A program made the translations under genes and the position numbers. From Xanthobacter autotrophicus (GTDB taxonomy: Bacteria; Pseudomonadota; Alphaproteobacteria; Rhizobiales; Xanthobacteraceae): a DNA stretch of 64,000 nt. The stretch lies in assembly GCF_030015065.1 (NCBI RefSeq), contig NZ_JAIVFN010000001.1:88931-152930 (forward strand). The letters are read 5' to 3'. Under the pieces are notes generated by a model. The model did no database searches. It saw only the letters and a program-made list of their open reading frames with translations, and was not told the DNA's origin. Positions 38,727-49,150 of this stretch are shown here, piece by piece; the first letter of the stretch is position 1; every line of letters begins with the position of its first letter.

Positions 38727-40508
38727 TCAGTTCTTGTTGACGACGCAGTCGCCGCCCTGCGCGCGCAGGGACTGACACAGTTCGTTGGCCTGGTCGCGGG
38801 TGGCGAAGGGGCCGACCTGGGCGCGGTAATAGATGCCCTTGTCGCCCAGATCCGCCTTCTTCACCGTGGCCCTGTAGTTGCCCAGCAGGTTCGGATACTT
38901 GGTCTGCAAGGCGCGCCATGAGCCCATGGCATCGGCCTCCGACCGCTGGGAGGCGACCTGCACCACATAGGCCCCGGCGCTGGACGGCGAAGGCGTGGTC
39001 GCCGCCGTCTGGGCGGGGGCGGACGCGGGCACGGTGGTCACCGGGTTGGGGTCCGGCAGGCCGGCGGGAATGGGGTTCTGCGTCGCCGCATAGGCCGAGA
39101 CCGAGCTGGTGGGCACGTTCTGGGCGAAGCTGCCGTCGGCGCGCACCGCCACGGTACGCACCTTCTTGGGCTCGGTGAGGTTCTGGGTGGCCTGCATGGG
39201 CGTGGGCGGCGGCGCGCTCGGCTCCTGCGGAAGGGCACGGGCGGCGGCCGTGACATCCACAGGCTGCTCCTCGCGGGAGACCATGCGCTCGTTGCCGGCG
39301 TTGGCGCCCATGCGATCGTAGATCATCTTCTGGCCGCCATCGGCGGTCTGCGGCGTGGGCGTGGCGGTCTTGGCGGGTGCCGAATCGGCCTTGATCACCG
39401 GCGGCGTGCCCGCTGCGGTGACGCCGGACTTGCCCACCGCCATGTTGTAGGCGAACACCCCGGCCACGCCGGCCACCACCAAGCCCAGAACCGAGACGCC
39501 GAGAATCAACGCAAGCCGTCCTTTGCGGCGGCGCGGCTCGGCGTCGTACAGCTCCTCACCGTGGGGCGGCATGTAGCCGTCTTCCCCGTATTCGGGGTCG
39601 TAGGTGTCGTCGTAATCGTCATAGCCGTCATCGTCGCGGCGGGCGGCCGAATAGGCATAGGCGGCCTCATCCTCGTCGTCGTCGCGCGCGGAGCCGCCGG
39701 CATAGGAGCGGGAATCGCCCCGCGCATCGTCCCGACGATCATGGCGCGCGGGGGCATAGCCGCCTTGCGGAGCGTGGGACGAGGCGCCCGCCGGACGGGC
39801 CGGCGGCAGGTCGTCATAATCGTCGTCGTAGTCGTCCTCGTCGTGGCCCTGCACGCTCGACGGCGGCGCGGAGCGGGAGAGGGAGCCGTAGCCGGTGCGC
39901 ACCGCCGCGTCGGGAACGCCGCGCGCAGCAGCTGGAGCCGGAGCGAACGAAGGCGCCGTCTGCGGCTGCGCGGGGCGGGGGGCGGCCCCACGCACGCCGG
40001 GCGCGGCCGGCGGCGGAGCGTAGAGCGAGGGACTGGCCGGCCGCGGTGCCGGCGCGGCGGCGGGCACGGGACGGGCGGGGGCGGCGCCATAGCGCGCGGC
40101 ATCGGCCCGTACGGGCATCGCGGAGGCGCCCTGCGAGAGCGGACGCGGAGCGGGAGCGGAAGGCGGCGTGGCCTCCCAGTCCTCCTCATCGTCCTCGTCG
40201 GAAAAAGCGGGGGCGGGCGGGGACAGAGGCCGCGCCGGCGCGCGGGCCGCCATGCGCGGGTCGGGATAAGCGGGCGCGGCCGGCGGCGCATAGCGCTGCG
40301 CGGGCGCAGAACGGCTCGGGCCGGTGGCCTGCCGGGCCGGATCGGCGCCCGGAAAGTCGTCGAACGGATCGTCGTCGCCGATCAGCCGGGCCAGTTCGGC
40401 CAGAGGATCACTCCCCGTCGCGGCGGACGACGGAGCGGAGCGGGGGCGCGGCCCACCCTCCGCGGCACCTTCATCACGCCGGTAGCGGAACCTGCTTTCG
40501 TCGACCAT
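38727..40508 (-). CDS. SPOR domain protein with a long disordered region
   Basis: A 593-residue protein. Residues ~1-310 are Pro/Ala/Asp/Arg-rich and probably disordered, with acidic clusters such as HDEDDYDDDYDDLPPA. One membrane segment follows (~335-360; LALILGVSVLGLVVAGVAGVFAYN), then a periplasmic linker and a C-terminal SPOR domain (~515-593; AYVVQVASQRSEADAMGSW, YYRAQVGPFATRDQANELC). SPOR domains bind denuded peptidoglycan at the septum, so a division role is likely. ATG 40508 chosen. It precedes the argS stop in opposite reading order on the same strand. Confidence 0.88.
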   Translation of the reverse strand: MVDESRFRYRRDEGAAEGGPRPRSAPSSAATGSDPLAELARLIGDDDPFDDFPGADPARQATGPSRSAPAQRYAPPAAPAYPDPRMAARAPARPLSPPAPAFSDEDDEEDWEATPPSAPAPRPLSQGASAMPVRADAARYGAAPARPVPAAAPAPRPASPSLYAPPPAAPGVRGAAPRPAQPQTAPSFAPAPAAARGVPDAAVRTGYGSLSRSAPPSSVQGHDEDDYDDDYDDLPPARPAGASSHAPQGGYAPARHDRRDDARGDSRSYAGGSARDDDEDEAAYAYSAARRDDDGYDDYDDTYDPEYGEDGYMPPHGEELYDAEPRRRKGRLALILGVSVLGLVVAGVAGVFAYNMAVGKSGVTAAGTPPVIKADSAPAKTATPTPQTADGGQKMIYDRMGANAGNERMVSREEQPVDVTAAARALPQEPSAPPPTPMQATQNLTEPKKVRTVAVRADGSFAQNVPTSSVSAYAATQNPIPAGLPDPNPVTTVPASAPAQTAATTPSPSSAGAYVVQVASQRSEADAMGSWRALQTKYPNLLGNYRATVKKADLGDKGIYYRAQVGPFATRDQANELCQSLRAQGGDCVVNKN

Positions 40509-40634
40509 ATCGCCTCGATGTGTTGTCGTCCGCCCCGTGGAAACCGCGCAATGGAAACCGCGCCTTGGAGACCGCTTCAAGCGGACCGGCCCGGCCGGAC
40601 CAGACCGCTCCTTCCGCAGCCACGGGACGAGCGA

Positions 40635-42407
40635 TCATTTCATCTCGTCTACGGCCGTCACCCCCAGAACCTTGAGACCGGAGGCGAGCACCGTGGCCAC
40701 GCCATGGACCAGGGCCAAGCGAGCCGAGGTCAACTCTCGATCATTCTCGATAATGAAGCGTAAATGTGGCAGGTCCTTTCCACGGTTCCACTGGCCGTGG
40801 AACTCGCCAGCCAGATCGTGCAGGAAGAAGGCGATGCGGTGCGGCTCGCGCGCCCCGGCCGCCTGCTCCACCAGCCGCGGCCAGCCCGCCAGCCGGCGCA
40901 GCAGCGCAAGCTCGCCCTCGTCATCCAGCCGGGCCAGCGGCGCGTCGGCAAACGAGGCCGCCTCCTGCGGCATGTCGGCGAACTCCTCGGCCGCGTTGCG
41001 CAGGATCGACTTGGCCCGGGCGTGGGCATACTGCACGTAGAAAACCGGATTTTCGCGCGACTGCTCGATCACCTTGGCGAGATCGAAGTCCAGCGGCGCG
41101 TCGTTCTTGCGGAACAGCATCATGAAGCGGACCGCGTCGCGCCCCACCTCGTCCACCACCTCGCGCAGCGTCACGAAGGATCCCGAGCGCTTGGACATGC
41201 GCACCGGCTCCCCGGCGCGGAACAGGCGCACCAGCTGGATCAGCTCAACGTCGAGGCTGGCCTTGCCGCCGGATACCGCCTTCACCGCCGCCTGCATGCG
41301 CTTGACGTAGCCGCCGTGGTCGGCGCCCCACACGTCGATCATCCTGAGGAAGCCGCGGTCCACCTTGTCCTTGTGATAGGCGATGTCGCCAGCGAAATAC
41401 GTGTAGCTTCCGTCGGACTTCTTCAGCGGCCGGTCCACGTCGTCGCCGAAGTCGGTGGAGCGGAACAGGGTCTGCTCCCGGTCTTCCCAATCCTCGATGG
41501 GCGCGCCCTTGGGCGGCGGCAGGCGGCCCTCATAGACCTCGCCCGACGCGCGCAGCGCCTCGATGGCGGCGCCCACAAGGTCCACCGCGCCGGTGGAAAG
41601 GGAACGCTCGGAGAAGAACACGTCGAAGGAGATGCCGAGCGCGGCGAGATCCTCGCGGATGGCCACCATCATGGCGTCGATGGCCACGCCGCGCACCAGT
41701 GGCAGCCATTCCGCCTCGGGCTTCGCCTTGAGCGCGGTGCCGTGCGCGGCCGCCAGCTTCTGTCCCACCGGCACCAGGTAGTCGCCCGGATAGAGCCCTT
41801 CCGGGATCTCGCCGATATCCTCGCCCAGCGCCTCCCGGTACCTCAGGAAGGCGGAGCGGGCCAGCACGTCCACCTGCGCGCCGGCATCGTTGATGTAATA
41901 TTCCTTGATCACGGCGAAGCCGCCGAAATCCATGAGGCGCGCCAGCGCGTCGCCGAACACCGCGCCCCGGCAATGGCCCACATGCATGGGGCCGGTGGGG
42001 TTGGCGGAGACGTATTCCACGTTCACCTTCTCGCCCGCGCCCAGCGCCGAGCGGCCGAAATCGAGCCCCTGCCTCAGCACGGCGGCAAGCACCGCCGGCC
42101 AGAAGGCGGCATCGAGCGCGATGTTGATGAAGCCGGGACCGGCCACGTCCACCTTCTTCACGCCCATCACCGCGCCGAGCTTGCCGGCGATGCGCTCGGC
42201 GAGGTCGCGCGGCTTCATGCCGGCATCCTTGGCCAGCACCATGGCGGCATTGGTGGCGAGATCGCCGTGGGTCGCATCCCGCGGCGGCTCCACCACCACG
42301 CGGGCCAGCACCTGGGCAAGGTCGAGATCCCTGGAAATGGTGCCCTCGGCAACGAGGGCGGCGACGGCTTCGCGCACGTGATCGGCGAAGATCGCGTAGA
42401 CGTTCAT
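40635..42407 (-). CDS. argS: Arginyl-tRNA synthetase
   Basis: Class I synthetase charging tRNA-Arg, 590 residues. The N-terminal Add-1 domain is followed by the HIGH motif as [15 protein letters not shown] (~140-155) and the KMSKS counterpart [12 protein letters not shown]; the DALR anticodon-binding domain ends the protein. ATG 42407 gives the standard start [15 protein letters not shown]. Thirty-four bases separate it from the dGTPase-like gene, and the SPOR gene lies downstream on the same strand, an order seen in related genomes. Confidence 0.97.
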   Translation of the reverse strand: MNVYAIFADHVREAVAALVAEGTISRDLDLAQVLARVVVEPPRDATHGDLATNAAMVLAKDAGMKPRDLAERIAGKLGAVMGVKKVDVAGPGFINIALDAAFWPAVLAAVLRQGLDFGRSALGAGEKVNVEYVSANPTGPMHVGHCRGAVFGDALARLMDFGGFAVIKEYYINDAGAQVDVLARSAFLRYREALGEDIGEIPEGLYPGDYLVPVGQKLAAAHGTALKAKPEAEWLPLVRGVAIDAMMVAIREDLAALGISFDVFFSERSLSTGAVDLVGAAIEALRASGEVYEGRLPPPKGAPIEDWEDREQTLFRSTDFGDDVDRPLKKSDGSYTYFAGDIAYHKDKVDRGFLRMIDVWGADHGGYVKRMQAAVKAVSGGKASLDVELIQLVRLFRAGEPVRMSKRSGSFVTLREVVDEVGRDAVRFMMLFRKNDAPLDFDLAKVIEQSRENPVFYVQYAHARAKSILRNAAEEFADMPQEAASFADAPLARLDDEGELALLRRLAGWPRLVEQAAGAREPHRIAFFLHDLAGEFHGQWNRGKDLPHLRFIIENDRELTSARLALVHGVATVLASGLKVLGVTAVDEMK

Positions 42408-42441
42408 GGGGTGGGTCCGATCGGGTTGGTCGTCGGGGCGC

Positions 42442-43647
42442 CTAGCGCAAGTCCGGCGTCAAGTCAAAGAAGCGGGCGTGCTGGTCGAGGGCGTAGCGGT
42501 CGGTCATGCCGGCGATGTAGTCGGTCACGCGGCGGGCGAGCCGCTGGGCGTCGAGCTGGTCGAGATCGTCGTGCCAGGAGGGCGGCATGTCCTTGGGATG
42601 GGCGATGAAATGACCGAAGAGCTGGCGCAGCACCTGCTGGGCGTCCGCCATCACCCGGTTGACCCGCTCGTGCCGGTACATGCGCGAGAACAGGAACGCC
42701 TTGAGCGCCTTTTCCTTCTGCCGCATGGCGTCGGAAAAGGCGATGACGGGATGGTCGAGGGCGCGCACGTCCGCGGCGGAGGCCACGCCCGCGACCGCGG
42801 CACGCCGTGCGCTTTCGGCCACCACGTCCTCGATGAGGCGGGTGATGACGCGGCGGAGCACCTCGTTCACCGTCCGCGCCACGCCGAGCACCGGGTAGAG
42901 TGCGCGCACCTCGCCGAGGGCCTCGCCCACCAAAGGCAGGCCGGCGATATCGTCGAGGGTGAACATGCGGGCCCTCAGCCCGTCGTCGAGGTCGTGCACG
43001 TCATAGGCGATGTCGTCGGAGATGGCCGCCGCCTGCGCCTCGGCGGAGGCATGGCTCCACAATTCGAGGTCCTGCTGGGCCGAATGCACCTGGATGGCAT
43101 GGGGCAGACCGCCGAGATAGCGGCCGATGCCGCGCCCGTCCCGGTCGGCGAGCGGGCCGTTGTGCTTGGCGATGCCCTCCAGCGTCTCCCAGGTGAGGTT
43201 CAGGCCGTCGAACTGGGCATAGCGCCGCTCGATGCGCGTGACGACCCGGAGCGACTGGGCATTGTGGTCGAACCCGCCCTGCCCGGCCATGCAGGCGTCC
43301 AGCGCCCGCTCCCCGGCATGGGCGAAGGGCGGGTGGCCAAGATCGTGGGCGAGGGCGAGGGCCTCCGCGAGATCCTCGTCGAGCCCCAGCGCGCGGGCGA
43401 TGGAGCGGGCCACCTGCACCACCTCCAGCGTGTGGGTCAGGCGGGTGCGGTAATGGTCGCCCTCGTTGAAGACGAACACCTGCGTCTTGTGCTTCAGCCG
43501 GCGGAAGGCGGTGGAATGGATGATGCGGTCGCAGTCGCGGCGGAACGGGCTGCGCGGCGGCATTTCCGGCTCGGGGAAGAGGCGGCCGCGCACATGGTCC
43601 GCGTCGCAGGCCCAGGAAACGCGGGGCCGCGCGCCGCTTACCGCCAT
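42442..43647 (-). CDS. Deoxyguanosinetriphosphate triphosphohydrolase-like protein
   Basis: HD-domain nucleotide phosphohydrolase, 401 residues. The metal site is visible: [16 protein letters not shown] with the first His, [17 protein letters not shown] with the HD pair, and [16 protein letters not shown] with the last Asp. It belongs to the Dgt type-2 group, which hydrolyses dNTPs to nucleoside and triphosphate. ATG 43647 fits the family start; twenty extra codons upstream are unlikely. Divergent from the ErpA-type gene. Confidence 0.93.
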   Translation of the reverse strand: MAVSGARPRVSWACDADHVRGRLFPEPEMPPRSPFRRDCDRIIHSTAFRRLKHKTQVFVFNEGDHYRTRLTHTLEVVQVARSIARALGLDEDLAEALALAHDLGHPPFAHAGERALDACMAGQGGFDHNAQSLRVVTRIERRYAQFDGLNLTWETLEGIAKHNGPLADRDGRGIGRYLGGLPHAIQVHSAQQDLELWSHASAEAQAAAISDDIAYDVHDLDDGLRARMFTLDDIAGLPLVGEALGEVRALYPVLGVARTVNEVLRRVITRLIEDVVAESARRAAVAGVASAADVRALDHPVIAFSDAMRQKEKALKAFLFSRMYRHERVNRVMADAQQVLRQLFGHFIAHPKDMPPSWHDDLDQLDAQRLARRVTDYIAGMTDRYALDQHARFFDLTPDLR

Positions 43648-43798
43648 GATCGCCCCCTCTTTTCGCGCCCTGCGCAGCCGGCACCGCGCCCCGATCGGGA
43701 CAGCCATGCCGACGTTTTTCCGCCGCCGCCCTTTAACTCGGGGGCCGATGGACTTACCTTATGGGCCATTGCCAGCTTCAATTCGTAAAGTCGATACC

Positions 43799-44173
43799 AT
43801 GGAAACCACACTCGCCCCGACCTCGGCTGCGGACCTTCCCGCGGTTGATACCGAGTTCACCGTGACCGATGCCGCCGCGCGCCGCATCTGCCAGATCCTC
43901 TCCCCGGAGCCTCCGGGCACCTTCCTGCGCATCAGCGTGGAAGGCGGCGGCTGCTCCGGCTTCTCGTACAAGTATGATGTGACACGCGAGCAGGGAGAGG
44001 ACGACCTCGTCATCGAGAAGGAAGGCGCCAAGATCGTGGTTGATCGCATCTCGATCGACTACATCAAGGGCTCCCAGCTCGACTACAAGGCCGATCTGAT
44101 GGGCTCCGCCTTCAAGATCTCGAACCCCCAGGCCACCGCCAAGTGCGGCTGCGGGTCCAGCTTCGCGGTCTGA
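43799..44173 (+). CDS. erpA: A-type iron-sulphur carrier (ErpA/IscA-like)
   Basis: A 124-residue HesB/IscA-family protein that hands iron-sulphur clusters to client proteins. The three cluster cysteines lie in GGGCSGFSYKY and CGCGSSF; FTVTDAAARRI marks the N-terminus of the core. Assignment to ErpA rather than another A-type carrier rests on general resemblance and its stand-alone location. An in-frame ATG at 43748 would add 17 residues. Confidence 0.88.
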   Translation: METTLAPTSAADLPAVDTEFTVTDAAARRICQILSPEPPGTFLRISVEGGGCSGFSYKYDVTREQGEDDLVIEKEGAKIVVDRISIDYIKGSQLDYKADLMGSAFKISNPQATAKCGCGSSFAV

Positions 44174-44202
44174 GCGCGCGCTTCGCTTTCGAGCGTATGT
44201 CA

Positions 44203-44223
44203 CCACCCGGCCGGTCCGGGTGG
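44203..44223. terminator. Hairpin between convergent erpA and acetyltransferase genes
   Basis: ccacccgg / ccgggtgg around a five-base loop. No T tract. The position between two convergent genes suggests a terminator of moderate strength. Confidence 0.4.
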
Positions 44224-44259
44224 TCAGCCTGACTCTGCGCTGCGATGGCGCGGCGCCCG

Positions 44260-45426
44260 TCACGGCGCCACGTTGTTCGGCACGGCATGGGTCCAGGGGC
44301 GCGGCAGGCCGGTGGGCCAGTCGTCGCCGTAGCAGGGGAAGAAACGCTCGGTCCGGGCCATGATGATGAGGTCCGGAGCGAAACGCTTTACGTCGTCGAA
44401 GTCGAAGTCGCAGGATCCGGTGACGCGCCGCGAGCCGTGCATCCACGCCGCTACGCTCACGTCCCCCTTGAGGAACAGGCGCGGCCACACCGCACCGGTG
44501 AACGAATCGCCCATGATGAGCACCCGCAGTCCGGTGGGTGCATAGTCGTAGGCGAGCGACTTGAACGCCACGTGCTCGTTGTGATGCCGGAGCGCCGCAT
44601 CGAAACGGGGCGGGCCGGCGCGATCCTTGATGGTGAAGGGCATGTCCTCCTCCTTCACCCGCGGCGGCAGCCGGGTCGTGCGCAGGAGGTCGCCGCGTGC
44701 CGCCGGTGCTGGGGGCCCCAGCACCTCCGCCGGGTCCACCTGCCAGTCCTCATGCCCCGCCGCCGCCATCACCGCATTGAAGGCAAGCACGCTGGAGCGG
44801 CTGTTCCAGTGGGTATCCGTCATCAGGTAGCGCGGCCGCGGGCTCGCCTTGAGCACGGGACGCAGGTCCACCGCCGTGACGCCTTCCGCCTTCAGGCCCG
44901 CCAATGCCAGGTCATATTCGGTCGTGGGATAGGCGAGAGCCTCGTACCAGGCCGGCAGCGCCTCCAGTTCCACCGACTGGGCATTGGGCGGGATGGCGAC
45001 CACGATGCGGGTGCCCCTGGGCGCCAGCACGCGCTGCATTTCGCCCACCATGGCCACGAAGCGCTCCACATTGGCCGCGCGCACCAGCGCGCCGGCCGAT
45101 TGCGCCGGCGCCTGCTCGCGGCCCCAGAACAGCTGGCCGTCCCGGCCCGCGTAGAAGGGCCGGCTATCGGGCGAGTGCAAGGCTTCGCGCAAGTCCCGGC
45201 GCAGCACGGGAAACGTGGCACGGAAGCCAAAATTGTCCTGGATGTAGGTGCCGATGTTGCGGAACTTGTAGTTCAGCTTCTGGCTCCAGGTGAAATGGTC
45301 CGGGATCTGCATCCGCCACTGCCCGCTGGCGAACGGGTCCGGGATGAGGTTCGACAGCAGCAGGAAGCCGAACAGCCCGGCAACGAGGACGCCGAGGTGG
45401 CGGCGATGGCGCGAGAGCAGGGTCAC
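44260..45426 (-). CDS. AlgJ/AlgX-like SGNH acetyltransferase
   Basis: A 388-residue periplasmic enzyme anchored by one N-terminal helix (~9-27). The catalytic signatures of the AlgX/AlgJ family are present: Asp204 and His206 in LMTDTHWNSR and Ser308 in VLIMGDSFTGA. Such proteins pass acetyl groups from an AlgI-type MBOAT partner onto exported polysaccharide. The GTG start at 45426 lies 11 bases after the MBOAT stop with GAGGAG upstream, so the two are one operon. Polymer unknown. Confidence 0.85.
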   Translation of the reverse strand: MTLLSRHRRHLGVLVAGLFGFLLLSNLIPDPFASGQWRMQIPDHFTWSQKLNYKFRNIGTYIQDNFGFRATFPVLRRDLREALHSPDSRPFYAGRDGQLFWGREQAPAQSAGALVRAANVERFVAMVGEMQRVLAPRGTRIVVAIPPNAQSVELEALPAWYEALAYPTTEYDLALAGLKAEGVTAVDLRPVLKASPRPRYLMTDTHWNSRSSVLAFNAVMAAAGHEDWQVDPAEVLGPPAPAARGDLLRTTRLPPRVKEEDMPFTIKDRAGPPRFDAALRHHNEHVAFKSLAYDYAPTGLRVLIMGDSFTGAVWPRLFLKGDVSVAAWMHGSRRVTGSCDFDFDDVKRFAPDLIIMARTERFFPCYGDDWPTGLPRPWTHAVPNNVAP

Positions 45427-45437
45427 GGGGCGCCTCC

Positions 45438-46844
45438 TCAGAACCGGTAATAGAGGAAGGGCGTGGCTGTGGTGCCGCCCACCCAGGCGACGCTCGCCAG
45501 CATCAGCGCTGCGATGAAGGCGTATTCCGCCACGGCCGCGACCGCCCCCTGCCCCGCCACCGCCTTCAGGCGCGGCCAGCGGAAGAAGCCGATGAGCCCG
45601 CCCACCACCAGCGCCGCGATGGCAAGCGGCGTCAGCCCGAAGCCGAGCGCCAGCGAGGCCCGGCTGAAGCCGTGGAGGCCAACGAGCCCGGCGAACATGT
45701 CGGTGGCGCCGCCGAGGCTGTCGGCACGGAACCACACCCAGCCCAGCATCACCGCGAGGACCGTATAGAGATGGGCCACGACGCCCGGCGCTCGCTTGAG
45801 CCAGCGGCCGAGGAAGGCCCGCTCGATGATGAGGAAGGCGCCGTGATGCGCGCCCCAGATGACGAAATTCCAGCTTGCCCCGTGCCACAGGCCGCACAGC
45901 AGGAAGACGGCGGAGAGGTTCAGGTAGGTGCGCATCTCCCCGCGCCGGTTACCGCCGAGGGGGATGTAGAGATAGTCGCGCAGGAAGGCGGAAAGGCTCA
46001 TGTGCCAGCGCCGCCAGAAGTCGGTCATGGAGCGCGCCGTATAGGGCAGCCGGAAGTTGCGCGGCAGGACGAAGCCCACCATCACGCCGAGGCCCACCGC
46101 CATGGTGGAATAGCCCGCGAAGTCGAAATAGATCTGCACCGTATAGGCGTAGAGCCCGAGCCAGGCTTCCACGAAGGTGGGGTGCGTGGTGGTGTCGAAC
46201 ACCCCGTCGGCGAGCCGCGCCACCTCGTCGGCGATCAGCACCTTCCAGGCGAGGCCGATGACGAACAGCCGCGCCCCGGCCGAGAAACGCCCCATGGTGG
46301 TCCGCCGCTCCGAGAGCTGCCGCGCCACCGTGGCATAGCGCACGATGGGGCCCGCCACGAGCTGGGGGAACATGCACATGTAGAGCGCGAACTGCACCGG
46401 ATCGCGATTGGCCCGCACCTTCCGCTTGTAGATGTCGGCGAGGTACGAAATGGCGTGGAAGGAATAGAAGGAGATGCCCAGCGGCAGCGAGATGCGCGGC
46501 ATGGGCAGAACGGCGCCGAGGGGCTCGATCAGCGCGTTCACGTTCTCCACCAGGAAGCCGGTATATTTGTAGATACCCAGCAGGATCAGGTTGAAGGCGA
46601 TGCCGTAGCCGAGCAGGCGCTTGCGTGGGGCACCCTCGCGATCGTCGATGGCGCGGGCAAGCAGGAAATTGACCGCCACCGACGCGAAGAGAATGAGGAT
46701 GTGGGGCGTATATCCGGCAGCATAGAATACAAGAGAGAAGGCAAGGAAAATATAGTTCCGCGTCGTCATGGACTTCGCAGAGAAATAAAAAACGAGGAAC
46801 AGGGGGAAGAAGTAGAACAGAAACTCGATGGACGCGAACGTCAT
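45438..46844 (-). CDS. MBOAT O-acyltransferase (AlgI/DltB family)
   Basis: A 468-residue inner-membrane enzyme with about ten helices. It starts MTFASIEFLFYFFPLFL as AlgI-like proteins do, and has GISFYSFHAISYLADIY, DFAGYSTMAVGLG and the catalytic His in LCGLWHGASWNFVIWG. It is expected to move acetyl groups across the membrane to the AlgJ-like protein encoded next. ATG 46844 is chosen on homology; longer open frames upstream cross into the xth region. No alginate genes are present, so another exopolysaccharide is more likely. Confidence 0.9.
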   Translation of the reverse strand: MTFASIEFLFYFFPLFLVFYFSAKSMTTRNYIFLAFSLVFYAAGYTPHILILFASVAVNFLLARAIDDREGAPRKRLLGYGIAFNLILLGIYKYTGFLVENVNALIEPLGAVLPMPRISLPLGISFYSFHAISYLADIYKRKVRANRDPVQFALYMCMFPQLVAGPIVRYATVARQLSERRTTMGRFSAGARLFVIGLAWKVLIADEVARLADGVFDTTTHPTFVEAWLGLYAYTVQIYFDFAGYSTMAVGLGVMVGFVLPRNFRLPYTARSMTDFWRRWHMSLSAFLRDYLYIPLGGNRRGEMRTYLNLSAVFLLCGLWHGASWNFVIWGAHHGAFLIIERAFLGRWLKRAPGVVAHLYTVLAVMLGWVWFRADSLGGATDMFAGLVGLHGFSRASLALGFGLTPLAIAALVVGGLIGFFRWPRLKAVAGQGAVAAVAEYAFIAALMLASVAWVGGTTATPFLYYRF

Positions 46845-46995
46845 GCCACTCCGCCGCCACTGAAGGACAAGGGGGCGTTCCTGCCATTCTTTGCGCGCCA
46901 TCGCAACCCTGGGCCTGATTTGAGACGCGCCATTCGAACGGCCATTGCCTCCCGGCGGCACCGGGGTATCCTCCGCGGCCGAAGGAGCCCCGCCC

Positions 46996-47784
46996 ATGCG
47001 CATCGCCACCTGGAACGTCAATTCCATCCGCCAGCGGCTGGACCATGCGGTACGCTGGCTGGGCGAGACGCGGCCCGACGTGGTCTGCCTGCAGGAGATC
47101 AAGTGCCAGACCGAGGCCTTCCCGAAGGAGGCGTTCGAGCAGCTGGGCTATAACGTCACCGTGCACGGGCAGAAGGGCTTCAACGGCGTTGCTTTGCTCT
47201 CCCGCCTGCCGCTGGAGGATGTGACCCACGGCCTTGCCGGCGACGATGGCGACGTGCAGGCCCGCTTCATCGAGGCGGTGGTATCGGTGAAAGGCGGCGT
47301 GGTGCGCGTCGCCTGCCTCTACCTTCCCAACGGCAATCCGCCCGATACCGAGAAATACCCCTACAAGCTCGGCTTCATGGACCGCCTCCAGGCCTTTGCC
47401 GCCGACCGGCTGAAGCTGGAGGAGCCGCTGATCCTCGCCGGCGACTTCAACGTGATCCCCGAGCCGCGCGATGCGGCCGACCCCTCCGCCTGGGTCAACG
47501 ACGCCCTGTTCCTGCCGCGTACCCGCGCGGCGTTCCGCTCCCTGACCCATCTCGGGCTCACCGACGCCCTGCGCGCCACCTCCGACGCCGGACGGCTCTA
47601 TACCTTCTGGGACTATCAGGCGGGCGCCTGGCAGCGGGACATGGGCATCCGCATCGACCACCTGCTGCTCTCGCCCCAGGCGGCGGACAAGCTCATCGCC
47701 ACCGGCATCGACAAGCATGTGCGGGCCTGGGAGAAGCCGTCCGACCATGTGCCGGTCTGGGCCGACCTCGCCATCGCCGCGTGA
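46996..47784 (+). CDS. xth: Exodeoxyribonuclease III
   Basis: AP endonuclease/3' exonuclease of base-excision repair, 262 residues. Motifs in order: MRIATWNVNSIRQRL, CLQEIKCQ with the metal Glu, LAGDFNVIPEPRDA, and C-terminal IRIDHLLLS and SDHVPVWA with the catalytic His. ATG 46996 is preceded by GAAGGAG. The next gene begins after seven bases, so the two are probably co-transcribed. Confidence 0.95.
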   Translation: MRIATWNVNSIRQRLDHAVRWLGETRPDVVCLQEIKCQTEAFPKEAFEQLGYNVTVHGQKGFNGVALLSRLPLEDVTHGLAGDDGDVQARFIEAVVSVKGGVVRVACLYLPNGNPPDTEKYPYKLGFMDRLQAFAADRLKLEEPLILAGDFNVIPEPRDAADPSAWVNDALFLPRTRAAFRSLTHLGLTDALRATSDAGRLYTFWDYQAGAWQRDMGIRIDHLLLSPQAADKLIATGIDKHVRAWEKPSDHVPVWADLAIAA

Positions 47785-47791
47785 GGCGGCC

Positions 47792-48196
47792 GTGGGGGAG
47801 ATGTCTTTCAGCGGCGGCTGCCTGTGCGGGCGGCTGCGCTACCGGGTGCGCCGGGTCCAGAGCGCCTATTGGTGTCATTGCACCATGTGCCGTCGCGCCT
47901 CCGGCTCCGGCGCCTTGCCCTGGCTGACCGTGGCGCGGGCGGATTTCGAGGTGACGGCGGGCACGCCTGCACGCTTCTCGTCCTCGCCGGGCGTGACACG
48001 GCTGTTCTGCGGCAGCTGCGGCAGCCCGATCCTGTTCGACATGGCGAAGGAAGCAGCGGTGGATGTCACCCTCGGCACGCTGGACGATCCGGACGCGGTG
48101 GCGCCCACCCATCACATCTGGACGCAATCGGCTCTGGAGATGATGGCCGGGCTCGGTGCGGGCCTGCCGCGGCACGCGGCGGAGCGGGAGGCATAG
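47792..48196 (+). CDS. GFA (glutathione-dependent formaldehyde-activating enzyme-like) family protein
   Basis: A 134-residue zinc protein of the Gfa/CENP-V family. The ligand pattern is complete: Cys10 and Cys12 in GGCLCGRLRY, Cys28, Cys30, Cys33 in YWCHCTMCRR, and Cys73, Cys76 in LFCGSCGSPI. Most members are not true formaldehyde-activating enzymes, so substrate is open. GTG 47792 is favoured because GAGG lies five bases upstream; ATG 47801 is possible. Follows xth by seven bases. Confidence 0.85.
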   Translation: MGEMSFSGGCLCGRLRYRVRRVQSAYWCHCTMCRRASGSGALPWLTVARADFEVTAGTPARFSSSPGVTRLFCGSCGSPILFDMAKEAAVDVTLGTLDDPDAVAPTHHIWTQSALEMMAGLGAGLPRHAAEREA

Positions 48197-48217
48197 ACGA
48201 AGGCGCGAGCCGCCCGG

Positions 48218-49150
48218 TCAGCGCTTGGCGGTCTTCAGCCAGGTTTCGAGATAGAGCAGCGCTTTCTCGCGCTCGTCCGGGGTCGCGTCGGCGAAGGCCT
48301 CCTCGTGCAAGGCCACCACCCACTTGTCCTCGGGCCGCACCGCCGCGTCCCGCGCCAAAGTGAGCCACATGAGCCCGCGCGCCGCCTGGCGCGGCACCCC
48401 CTCATCGCCCCGGAACAGGAGCTGGCCGAGCCTCGCCTGCGCCTCGAACTGGCCCTTCTGCGAGGCCAGCGTCAGCCAGCGGCCGGCATTGCGTGCATCG
48501 CGCGGGCCGCCGACGCCTTCCAGATAGAGCTTGCCCAGCTGGTACTGGGCATCGGCATCGCCGAAATAGGAGGCGGCGTAGGAGAACATGTCCCGCGCCC
48601 GCGACGCATCGCGCTTCACCCCGGCGGACGGGATGCCGACGAGGTAATAAGAGCCCAGCGCCACGAAGGCGTTGGCCACGAAACGCGACTGCGCCGTGCC
48701 GGGATAGTCCTCGGCATGGGTGTTGGCGATCTTGGAGAAATAGTCGAACGCCTTGGCGTCGTCGCGCTTCACGCCGTCGCCGTCGGCATAGATGCGGCCG
48801 AGCTTCCACTGGGCCATGGCGTGGCCCTGCGACGCCGCATAGCCGAGGGCATCAATGCCCTTCGCGGTCTGGCCGGCGCGCAGGGCCTGTGCCCCGGTGC
48901 GGAAGGCTTCGTCCACGGGACGCACGGTCGGCGCCAGCGGCACATTGGCCGGCGGCGTCATGGGCTGCGTCTCATAGGGCTGGAGCTGCTGGGTCGAGCC
49001 GTCGAAGGCGTAGGCCACCGGCACCGAGAGGCAGGCCGCCACCACCCCCGCCAGCGCGACGGCGCAGGCGCGCCGGGAGCCCGCCGTCCGCCCGAAGCGC
49101 CCGGTCGTCCTGCCTGCCTGCCTGATGGTCGTGGTCTCGCCGCAAATCAT
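48218..49150 (-). CDS. exoR: ExoR-like Sel1-repeat periplasmic regulator
   Basis: A ~310-residue protein with a signal peptide (ending SVPVAYA) and several Sel1 repeats: AMAQWKLGRIYADGDGVKRD, ADAQYQLGKLYLEGVGGPRD and FEAQARLGQLLFRGDEGVP. It matches rhizobial ExoR, including NAFVALGSYYLVGIP and RQAARGLMWLTLARD. In Sinorhizobium, periplasmic ExoR inhibits the ExoS/ChvI two-component system controlling exopolysaccharide and motility. No exoS/chvI is in the window. Start ATG 49150 is uncertain, lacking a ribosome site. Confidence 0.85.
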   Translation of the reverse strand: MICGETTTIRQAGRTTGRFGRTAGSRRACAVALAGVVAACLSVPVAYAFDGSTQQLQPYETQPMTPPANVPLAPTVRPVDEAFRTGAQALRAGQTAKGIDALGYAASQGHAMAQWKLGRIYADGDGVKRDDAKAFDYFSKIANTHAEDYPGTAQSRFVANAFVALGSYYLVGIPSAGVKRDASRARDMFSYAASYFGDADAQYQLGKLYLEGVGGPRDARNAGRWLTLASQKGQFEAQARLGQLLFRGDEGVPRQAARGLMWLTLARDAAVRPEDKWVVALHEEAFADATPDEREKALLYLETWLKTAKR